This document shows positions 12,765 through 21,816 of a stretch of 64,000 nucleotides of DNA, one piece after another. Made by a program: the position numbers and the translations under genes. The DNA is from Asterella californica. Lineage: Eukaryota > Streptophyta > Marchantiopsida > Marchantiales > Aytoniaceae. Below the pieces are notes generated by a model. It ran no database searches. It saw only the letters and a program-made list of their open reading frames with translations, and was not told where the DNA came from. The stretch covers positions 35,324,501 to 35,388,500 of the forward strand of contig JAYKYS010000002.1 of the NCBI GenBank assembly GCA_036924285.1, written 5' to 3'. Each line of letters opens with the position of its first letter. The stretch's first letter is position 1.

Positions 12765-12956
12765 AAAAACAATATCGTGGTCTCAGACCTCTAAGCGAAA
12801 GGTCTGGGGTTCAAACCCGCCTGCTCCCGGTTGGAGGTGCAAGAAGTCGCTGTATGTGCAATCTGGTCTGGGTACGCTGTGGCTACCCACAAAGGACAGT
12901 CCGATGCCCCTTGAAGGGATAAAGCAGACAAGTTAACAACTTTAACTTTAACTTTA
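12765..12956 (+). mobile_element. tRNA-derived SINE
   Basis: A tRNA-like head has an A-box-like GTGGTCTCAGACC near 12776-12788 and a consensus B box GGTTCAAACCC at 12808-12818. A non-tRNA body of about 110 bp follows, then a tail of repeated AACTTT hexamers (about 12935-12956). The head is preceded by AGGTCTGG and followed by CGCCTGCTCCC, as in a degenerate T-arm and acceptor stem. It is transcribed by RNA polymerase III in this class of element. I could not place the target duplication exactly, so the 5' end is approximate. Confidence 0.65.
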
Positions 12957-13469
12957 ATATGTCTAAATCTTTGTTGATCAACGTTGCACTCTGGACACGG
13001 TAACAGAAGACAGGGTCGTCAAATGTCACTCGTGATCAGTTTGCTCTCTGACAAATCAAAGCGCACTTACTCACCGACAAAAAGACAGACATTTTACAGA
13101 TGACCGCAGATCTTCCTGAGCTAAATCTTTTGCTGATGGTTGCAGATCTTTCTGAGCTAACCTGAGCTAATCATCCATGATCCATGACAAATCAAAATAA
13201 CAGAAAAATAGAACACTTGAAGCACACTGCTAAACTCATAAGAGTGAAACATGACTATTGTGGGTTATAAACGACATACAGGCTTCACCTCACTGTGACA
13301 TCCCGAACAAGTGCGTTCGAAAAGAGCTCGTACTTCTACTGCATCAAGGGCATTTGCTGATGTCATTGGTTTGGCCGTTGGAACATCCAAGAATCAGGAT
13401 CCATTCTCAGCGCCGTTCAAATATCCAAGTATGGAGATAAATTCAATGCCGTTCCAAACAAGTACACGT

Positions 13470-14997
13470 TGTCGTGATGTGAATAATTTCACATAGTAAA
13501 TGATTCACCTCTCTGCTAGGAGTTAGTCTTTGAGTGAAGTTAAGACGTCAGAGAAGTCGATTCTGGAGGGTGTGGACATTGACGACTACGGGTTACGCTT
13601 CTACTCCGACACTTGAAAGTTAGTAGCGATTGAAGTTAGCTTAATGTTACTCCTAGTCCTTCATGCATATATTAACACCGTGGTGTTATACGTTTTAAGT
13701 CCTAGTAGGCTGATAGTATGCTAGTTATCTTGTTCAAGCATTTGTATGCTTGTGGAAGTGACTTCTTACTTGTCTATGATGTTCAATGTACATAACTTAG
13801 GGTTTCCATGTTGATAGGGGTTTAAGCTCATGGGTTGTACTTACTTGTCACCCATGCACGCTTTCTAGCTGGTTTAAGTTATCTTTCAGGGCTACGTGTT
13901 ATTTTAGGTAGTTTAAGATTTACGTTGGTATTTTAGGGGAGCTAACGTGGTAGCCTATGAGTGAAGTTAAGTTACCACGTGGATTAGGGTACTAATGGAC
14001 AACCAAGTGGAGCTATGAACTCCCATCGGTCAGTTTTTGTCTTTTGTAAAACTCTAAATTTAGAAACAGAAGTCTAAAGGAGAGTTCGAGCATTTGATGA
14101 GGACACTGCGAAATCAGAGAGCACAGGAAGATGGAGCTCGTCGTGCCAAGCACTTTCAGTGAAATTCTTGATCGATTTGGAGCAATAAAGAAGGAGTTAT
14201 GTCCAATTGAAGTTCAGATTGTGTCAAAACTGCATCACTTTTGTTGGATTTGGGGTTTTCAGTGTCAGTTGCAGCAGAATTGAGGAAATCGCTTCAAAAC
14301 TTCGTGATTACGTTCTCTGTCAGTAGGGCTACGACTGCCCAAAAAGTTCATGTGATTTGAGTGATTGAGTAATTCAGGGCGGCCGCTGAAGCAAAGGGGT
14401 CTGAAAAGCTCTCAATCTAGAGCAGCAACTTCAGAGAACGAGATCTGGAGTTCTGTGTACAATCAGGAGTCCCAACTTCACAGGGACGTTCAGCATCCTG
14501 TAGACTCCAAATCCTGTAAGAATCTTCGGAAGTGATCGAGTCAATTTTCTGTTATAGATCGAAATAGCTGTCGGAGTATCAGAAACTGCCGCAATATCTT
14601 TGATCAGAACTTTTCTGTCCATATCTTGGTGTCAGAATTTGATCTCAAGTTGAAACTTCGTGTGTGTGCTCAGTGGAGCCTCTTTTACATGTAAGAGAAG
14701 TTTAGGAGTCTGAACCATCATAGTTTTCATCTTCTTGGGTGTTAAAGTTCACCGCCTGATCCTATTACTATCAGTTAGACCTGAACTTTGCCTTCTGAGT
14801 AAATTAGAGGTTCATACAGATCTGTATGAGTGTTCATAGTGCTTTGTTGTAACCTGAAAGGCCTATCCCTTGAGTGATCCACCACAACCAGAAGCTCAAC
14901 GCTTCTCTGAGTAGGCACAACACAGCCTTCACGATTAAATCACATCCAGAAGGTTCTGCCCTTCCCAGGAAAACTCTCACCTTGACAACGTCCAAAT
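13470..14997 (+). mobile_element. Solo LTR related to the intact element, with ACGT duplication
   Basis: The first 110 bp (TGTCGTGATG, then CACATAGTAAATGATTCACC) and the last 300 bp (GAACCATC to CTCACCTTGACA) match the 518-bp LTRs at 21230 and 27919. This copy is about 1.53 kb because of extra sequence at roughly 13620-13990 and 14070-14690. ACGT lies on both sides (13466-13469 and 14998-15001). There is no internal coding region. It is either a long-LTR subfamily or an LTR with insertions. Confidence 0.8.
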
Positions 14998-16041
14998 GTA
15001 TCAACCTCATATGTAACTTCAGTTAGGTACGTCACTTTCAGCATGTAATCACAGAGTACAGCAACAACATCTACAAATATTTATAGCAAGTTGAACGCGT
15101 AAGCTTCCAGTTGCTTGGAGGCTTCGGAAACCGAAACCTTTGAGTATCCCACTAACCATTAAAAAGAGTGGACGTGAGCAAGGTGACCGTAGCTCCAAAT
15201 ACAGTCACAGTGGATAAAACCTTCAGGATTTCCTCATTCGTACTCCACTTGCTGCTGCTGCGTACATCGTCTCCTGCTTGGTGACAGTTTCTGACATATA
15301 CTAACACGAGAACAAAAATAAACCAACTGCAAGAACATTCGAAACAAACATCGTACGGCATATTAGTCACCAAAACGCCCAACGTCTCTACTAAAACTTA
15401 CAACGTTCTTCTCCTTGATTGTTTTTCCAAGGCTCGTTAAACCATCACATTCTTATTGTTAGATATCATAATAACTCTTTCGAAGAACTAGAGAGATAAG
15501 GAACTTGTGAAGAAAATGAATACAAGCAGAAAATGCAATGAGGTGTAGAAGAGGAAGCATTTATCATCCGTAGTAGGTACAACAACCAACAAGACCTGAT
15601 AGTTGAGAAAAATATAGAGAACAAATAGACGACTGATGAAATATTCAAATGCGAGACAAACTTCTTGATAGCGAAAGAAGATGTAGTATGCGAAGGTATA
15701 TGAAGGTGAGATAAAACATATGCATGCGAGATCCAGATGAAGTCACTGTTACTGAGAGAAGACGTGGTCAAGCGGAGCGAGACAATTTGATCAAAACTGT
15801 GAAAACTAAGACTTGCTTATACTTGCAGAAACTTTACTTCTAAGTTGATAATATCTAATGATACAAGACACCTCCAGGTTCTCTGTTCCAAGTTAGGCAC
15901 TCCTCTTGCATTGATAATCTCCTTTGTAAACCTAGTTCTCTTATTCTTTGATTGCTAAATACCTCTCCATTTCCTGAAAATTGATCATCATTATGCTCTA
16001 AACTATAAGTGCTATCATCATTTTCTGTCCACTTATCTTGA
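14998..16041. other. No recognisable gene
   Basis: AT-leaning sequence. Minus-strand open frames at 15152-15382 and 15466-15771 are Ser- and hydrophobic-rich and look like chance frames. The right part may belong to the Harbinger element that follows, but no terminal inverted repeat was found. Confidence 0.35.
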
Positions 16042-17131
16042 TTACGTAACGTGTAAGAGCATACAACAAGTAATCCACTTCACAACATAGTCATTGTCTT
16101 TTTTCTCCTTAAGTTGGGTTCTTAATTTCCTAAGAGAATGCCATCTTGACTTTAAAACAGCTATGCAGTGTTCGTTTCTCACTCTAGCATGCGCCACACA
16201 TGTGTTGAAATTCTCCTTCTCTCTATTTCTTGATGCAGATCGATAAGCTGGAACTAGGTGTGGCACTGGGATGTAACCAGAGTCTGCTAGTAAGTATTCA
16301 TCGTTGTTAGACACACGTGGATAATGCATTCTCTGCCGCAAAAGAGATCTGCGTAAACATGTTATCCTGACAACTTCCCCGCATCCATGTGAGACACACA
16401 ACAACGAAAAAGCCTGATAAGTGTTTTACAAAGTCAAAAAGATCAGAAATTTATACAGAGAACTTCACATTTTATACACAGTTTGGACAGAAGATGACAT
16501 CATGAGTACTTGTGAAAAAACAGAATCTTCCTTTGATGGTCATACACTATTTGTGCGTTGAAAGAATAGTTACTCTTTTGATCATCGTAGGTTTCTCCAT
16601 CGAGCCGTGGCCTTTGTGATAAACACAAGAGATACCATCTATTAAGCCTATGCAGCCAGAAAATCCTTTTTTGGCAAACTCACTCCTTATGCGTTGAAGC
16701 TCTCTACGTTGAGGTCATTTCATCTCATCCTCCAAGTGAAAAGACAAAGCCTTCATCACACGGGTAGTGTAAGTTACCAAAGTACCTTCTCCTAATCCCC
16801 ACAAAAACAAACTTCGGGCTTAACAGACTCCATTGCCTTGGTGGTCAAACCTGTCCAGAACCAATGCGAGCTGAATTACAACGGGGACATGTGGATAAGA
16901 ACTATCATTACGAAAATCATCATGATGTTCTATTAAAGACACCAGAGAGAAGAACAATCTTTTATCCATACGTGTCAATTGTCTGAAAGATAGAGCTGAC
17001 AACTCTTCAAAATAGTTATGTACAAAATCTCGACTCTTTGCGAAACGAGTGCGCTTATCCACATAACGACTGAAAGTAATCAAGTGATATAGATCGACCA
17101 GGTCTTCTCCATCGTCGTCAATGTCTAACAT
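16042..17131 (-). pseudogene. PIF/Harbinger (HARBI1-like) transposase, broken
   Basis: One minus-strand frame from 17131 reads through LSFRQLTRMDKRLFFSLV, WGLGEGTLVTYTTRVMKAL and GFSGCIGLIDG, which holds the first catalytic Asp. It has in-frame stops at 16820 and about 16719. A different frame (16404-16042) carries NDEYLLADSGYIPVPHLVPAY with the second Asp and RVRNEHCIAVLKSRWHSLRK with the catalytic Glu of this DDE superfamily. A middle piece (VYDHQRKILFF) is frame-shifted, although an intron there is possible. The element cuts and pastes DNA when intact; this copy cannot make a full enzyme. Its length and motif order are normal for the family. Confidence 0.85.
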
Positions 17132-17487
17132 TTATAACACTGTCGAACTCGTCTGAAGAAGTGGAGAGGTATTTCATTTCCGAAGAATCGTCCAAAAAGA
17201 TATAGTATTCTATCAAGCTCTCTATTGTTTGTCTCCACTCTCTTCTTTGAGAAAGACACGATATGCTATGTAATCACAGCCAATCCCCAGCATAATCTGT
17301 AGTGTGAAACGTAGAATAACATATACCATCTCCTCCAAAATCTCCAAACAAGGAAACGAGAGACATGTCATTTTTCACTCAAACTAAACTTGTGATAAGC
17401 GCCGGATATAACATCCATCCATCTAGTGTGAACACTGAAAAAGTCACGAGAAACCAGATAAGTTTAAATGAGAGAATGTGCGCACCA

Positions 17488-17530
17488 ACAACAGACTGCA
17501 TTTAATGTTTCGGACTGCATTTAATGTTAG
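17488..17530. repeat. Short direct repeat
   Basis: GACTGCATTTAATGTT occurs twice about 20 bp apart. Confidence 0.5.
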
Positions 17531-17581
17531 TGGAAGTGTTGATCATAGTCTAACATGATCAGCGTTATTATCAGTTTTGTA

Positions 17582-17720
17582 TCACCAGATTTTAATTACA
17601 GGACTTACATCAAGTGACATAAGTTTGATAACCAGTTTTTAATTACAGGACTTACATAAAGTTACATAAGTTTGATAACCAGTTTTTAATTACAGGACTT
17701 ACATCAAGTTACATAAGTTT
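17582..17720. repeat. 47-bp tandem repeat, three copies
   Basis: GGACTTACAT begins at 17601, 17648 and 17695, giving an exact 47-bp period. Each unit also contains CCAGTTTTTAATTACA (first copy slightly divergent) and ACATAAGTTTG. Confidence 0.85.
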
Positions 17721-18078
17721 GTTCCAGGGTAACTCTTGAGGTGCCATGTAATGTTTACATCTGATTGCCGTGAATTGCATTACGACAACTTACGTCAAGA
17801 GTTACGACTGAAGTTTGAGAACCCTATTCCCACAATTATGTTATGTGGAATCCCCGTTTCTGTGTCCTCTTTTCTTCTCTTGAAGCTCTTTGCGTGCATT
17901 GCTCGTCAAGTTCCGGGGTAGCAAACCCTGGGGCACTCATTGGAGATGTCGCATTTCCTGAGGTTTCTGTTTGCTGCACTGGAGCAGCGAAGAGCAGTGC
18001 AGCGAAGAGATTCCGAGTTTTGAGATAAACCCAGATTCGGCAGTTGATGACTTACTCCCCACTGAGCACTCGAACACT

Positions 18079-19279
18079 TTACCAGGGGGACGGATATTTT
18101 TCTAGGACCTTCTTCCATGCTGGCCTCGAAGTAATATCTTCCCACCAGGCATTGACGTGCTTTCGGCTTGTCACCAGACTTTCCTTTCCAGATTTAGTCA
18201 TGAAGTAAAAAAGCAAAGGAATATGAACCAGATCTGCCATGGAGTAAAAATCACCTGCCAAGTACTTGCTCTTGGCAAGGTGAGCATCATAAACATCGAG
18301 GACCTTTTCTAACTTGGCGCAGTTTTCCTCCACAACGGCTTCGTTTCCTTCCTGCTTGAAGAAGGGCTTAAAAATCTTCTCGACGTTCACCTGAAGAACC
18401 AGGGGATGCAAGGTGTGCCCTTCCACTTCAACCCACTGATCCACCAATGCGTTCTCCTCCGGAGTCGACCCAAGAAGATTCGTGCCCTGGCTTGCATACT
18501 TCGTTGCAACAAATCTAGCTATTGCTCTACTTTCTGCAACAAACAGGGGAGTGAGAATCAGCAACATTTTCCATGACAGTAACCTTCTATTGCCTGAATT
18601 CACTGCATAAGTACAAGCCAGAAATCAACGCATATATCGATCGTTCAGCTGAGGAGATGACCAGATCTACAGGTGACAACTATAGACAACTGACAGCATT
18701 TCGGATAAGGGAGGATAAGGACTACAATAGACAGTAACGACTTCCCTGTCTTTAGAATCCTCGAGTCTTTCAACAATTCCAAGAGGTCAGATCTGTTTCT
18801 TGTCTAATAACTATCGACATCAAGCGCTTCAGTAGCATTCGTCACAAGGAAACGATTCCTCATGTTCTGATTAGTCAGGACTCTGCCCATCCTCCTTCCC
18901 AACAAAGCATTTTACGCAAATATCCTGGCACGAAGACACTACATAACGTCACATTGCAAAAGACATGAACCCATACTGCTCGTCAAAGCGGTTCCATAAT
19001 TCTCCCACTCAATTCTCTAGTCTCCGATTCTCATTTTCTGCTTATAAAGAAACTGAAAATGTAGATCGTCAGGTCATGAATCTCCGAGAGCGTACCGTAA
19101 AGGACAAAACTGTCTATTTCCAGTGCTGGAACCTTCCCGAAAGGATTGATATTAGCCATGAAGTCTGGATCTTTGTTGTCGCCTTCCACCAGCTCCAAAT
19201 CGACGCCCTTCTCAACCAAACTCAACAGAACAACTCTCACGAAAGGGTACGCTCCGCGTCCATGAACCTTAATCGCCAT
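18079..19279 (-). CDS. Phi-class glutathione S-transferase, copy with Ser11 changed to Tyr
   Basis: Two exons, 19279-19096 and 18533-18079, join at a GT-AG intron of 562 bp in the same codon as the right-hand copy and give 212 residues, normal for phi GSTs. The N-terminal thioredoxin-like domain contains NPFGKVPALE (cis-Pro at 51) and ESRAIARF (Ser63, glutathione gamma-Glu binding). The C-terminal helical domain includes NLLGSTPEE, YLAGDFYSMADLVHIP and the SRPAWKKVL end. Phi GSTs use a Ser near residue 11 to activate glutathione; here the codon is TAC (GAYPFV) where the other copy has TCC (AASPFV). Transferase activity may therefore be lost or altered. It differs from the right copy at 10 residues. 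No stops or frameshifts, so the protein should be made if transcribed; the cytosol is the expected location. Confidence 0.9.
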
Positions 19280-19400
19280 CGCAACAGCAAACTTCTTGTG
19301 AGTTACCTCCGCGTAGATTCAATTTTGCACTCAGAAGCTACAGTCTGATATCTGAGCTTCAGTTTCTTCTCTCTGATATTCCTCTCCTCTCATCTCACGA

Positions 19401-19407
19401 ATTTATA
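19401..19407 (-). promoter_or_regulatory. TATA box of the left GST gene
   Basis: TATAAAT on the minus strand, about 122 bp upstream of the ATG at 19279. It is conserved in the right-hand copy at the same distance. Confidence 0.6.
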
Positions 19408-20119
19408 CTCGACCAGAACCCGACCAGCGAATCGGGAGAATCACCAACTGGATGTTCAGAAACCGGTATAACCGGGACCATCCGGTTGCAACATCACTGT
19501 AATCTTGTTTAGAAGATGAATCTGGCGGCTTTTGGCTTGTTCGAAGCCCATCGAATCCGTTGATCTTCTTCGTTTGCATGTAAAATGTAAGTGAACGACA
19601 AACAGACCTCGTGATACACACGTGCCTATCTTCTGTGTCCCGGAAGTTGGTAGTATCTATTTCTCACTTCGTGAAAGTCACGCTGCAAGACTGATGGGTC
19701 AGAGCAAAGAGCAAAGTCCTGAGGAATCGGTGGGATATGCAGAGCGTCGAATCGGGCGAGAGAACGTGAGAGGCAGCTTCGAGAGAAGCTTCCTGCGCTC
19801 GGGCTCGTTCCTCCGAAGTCCACCAGTGACCCCACATAGAGATGGATCACTGAGATTGACTAAATCGTTATCGGTCGTTATGTTTCTACAATCCATGCCG
19901 TGCTTTTGAAGTCTTCAACGGACTCATATCTACCTTCGGAGACGTTCATTTACACTCTCCTTAGAACCCAGGTTAGAACTTCAACGGACTTAGGGTCCAT
20001 GAGCACCTGAATGTTTTTGCACTCTGTTTGTTTGGATACTTAGGTTCGGTAATAAGAGATGTCTTCGCACATACTTAAGTCAAGTTTTCGGAGTGAGAAA
20101 TACAAGTGACAGAGGAAAG

Positions 20120-20738
20120 GTGTCAAGTGTCCTCCTGCCGGGTACCTAAATACGCTAGCTCCGCCTGTACATATATGTGGAAGAATGAGCCCCAGTTGAC
20201 GGGCACTCCTTCATCCCACACTGCTTCCAAGAACTCCACGTCCTGATCTCCAAGGTACCTCGTCTTCTGCGCTTTTCTCTTGGGAAAGAGATGCAGAAAC
20301 AGCTTCGCCAGAAGTCGCTTCTTCGGCTCCCGGTAAGATTCGATCTTCCATCCGTTCCTGCCCTGCCTGTCTTCCATGAAGAGGCAAGTTGTGCTTCTAG
20401 GCACATGCCACTCACTCACGATCCTGGGTAAGATCTTCTTCTCGAGCCAATACCCTCGGTCCTCGGATTCTGGTCTGTGGAAGGCCTTGCGTCACCAATC
20501 TTCAGTCCAGGAAGATGGTCTTCCTCGAGCTACTCCTGCCTTCGCAGGTACACGGTTGCGAGGCGGTAAGGCTACCCAAACCTCCTCCAGAAGATCCTGG
20601 TCGGCGAAGTTCCAATCTCACATGAAGAAGTCGAGACCCAACTCCTTGAGGAAGGGTGTGGCCTCGGCCAACTCCGCTGCCGGTAACACCAACCCTCGAG
20701 GATGCATCGACATACTGGAAGATCTGTTGCACTAAGCC
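20120..20738 (-). pseudogene. Repeat-family protein relic (copy 2)
   Basis: Starting near 20738, a minus-strand frame matches the relic at 7.6-7.9 kb (MHPRGLVLP, ELGLDFF, DWNFADQDLLEEVWVALPP, ARGRPSSWTED). It continues further than that copy: WLEKKILPRIVSEWHVPRS, RLLAKLFLHLF, DVEFLEAVWDEGVPVNWG and FFHIYVQAELAYL. Two in-frame TGA codons interrupt it (after DFFM and after TEDW). It lies inside the spacer of the GST inverted duplication. The domain looks like those found in plant transposon-related proteins of unknown role; I cannot name it firmly. Confidence 0.55.
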
Positions 20739-21229
20739 ACACTGAAAGATGCTCATATGGTTTATCTCCACATATTTCGGATCCATTTGGTTCGAGCAGC
20801 GCCACGTGGACACAAAACCTCTTCAATGACTGTCTTGAGAACACACAAACTCTTTCGGTCTCGCTTTATTCTTTGTTTGACCATTGAGCGAACGGTTTTC
20901 TTTGAAGCGGCCTACTAATGCGCAGACGAAAGCTATTCCAAAGTTCAGGGTTCGAAAAACAAGAACCAAAACCAGTCACACGTGGACGGATGTCTCAGGT
21001 CTGGAGAAGATAAAAAAATGAAAAACTAACGAAAAAACATTCGGGTGCGTATGGGACCTTAGAGGCATTTTGCAACTACAGTTTCAAAACTGCACAAGCA
21101 TAGTTCGGGCGTGTGTTTTAGGGGTGATAATAAATGGGTGTTCCAGACTGCACGTAGTTTCACTTTGGCGGATAGGGTTGGATACGAAACGTATAGGTTC
21201 TCGCATTTAGAGAGAAGGGTTGTGACCGG

Positions 21230-21747
21230 TGTCGTGATGTAAATCATTTCACATAGTGAATGATTCATCTCTCAGTTAGAAGTTAATCTCTCTGAGCCAA
21301 GTTAGGATCTCAGAGAAGTCGATTCTAGAGAATGATATATATTTTTTGAGTCTTAGTAGGTTTGGGACACAAAAGGACAGGGAAGTGAAGCTATGAACTC
21401 CCATTGGTCCAATTTTGTCTTTATTTACTGCTAAACTTAGTAGTAGGGGTCTTAAGAGGAGTTCTGAAGTCTGAACCATCGTATGTTTCTGATTCTAGAC
21501 CGTTAAGGTTCACTGTCTGACCTTATTACTGCTAGTCTGATCTGATCTTCGCTTCCTGAACATACTGGAGGGTCCATTCGACCTGAGTGAGTGTCTATAG
21601 TGCCCTTTATGACCTGAACCTTACCTCTGTATAGTAAGCAATCACAGCTTGAAGCCCAACGCTTCCCTGAGTAGACCGAACATAGCCTTCAAGGTCATAT
21701 CACAGCTAGGAGGTTTCGCCCTTCCCAGGAAAACTCTCAACTCGACA
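21230..21747 (+). repeat. 5' LTR of the intact Ty3-like element
   Basis: Begins TGTCGTGATG and ends CTCAACTCGACA. Same length as the 3' LTR, with mostly transition differences. I could not identify a convincing primer-binding site directly after it. Confidence 0.93.
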
Positions 21748-21816
21748 TCTAGTGCTTCCACTGAGAGCTCTTGGGGTGATTGATTGAGAAGGTTGAGTTC
21801 ACTACAAGGAGAAGAG

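Larger units (their letters stand above)
17831..19912. repeat. Left arm of a large inverted duplication
   Basis: This 2.08 kb arm is the reverse complement of 30395-32793. Matching landmarks are ACATAATTGTGG at the outer end, the whole GST gene with its intron, its promoter, and at the inner end AAGCACGGCATGGATTGTA. The right arm is longer because of a CGCTATCTC-type repeat expansion and an 84-bp tandem duplication in the intron. Confidence 0.9.

Noticed and set aside
15466..15771. 101-codon Ser-rich minus-strand frame
   Set aside because: Composition is explained by an A/G-rich plus strand; no motif or homologous copy in the window.
8507..17131. Single Harbinger element formed by the Myb-like relic and the transposase relic
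   Set aside because: They are on opposite strands, 7 kb apart with LTR insertions between, and no shared terminal repeats were found; it is possible but unsupported.
21748..21780. Primer-binding site for a host tRNA after the 5' LTR
   Set aside because: No TGG-starting match to a tRNA 3' end at the expected place.
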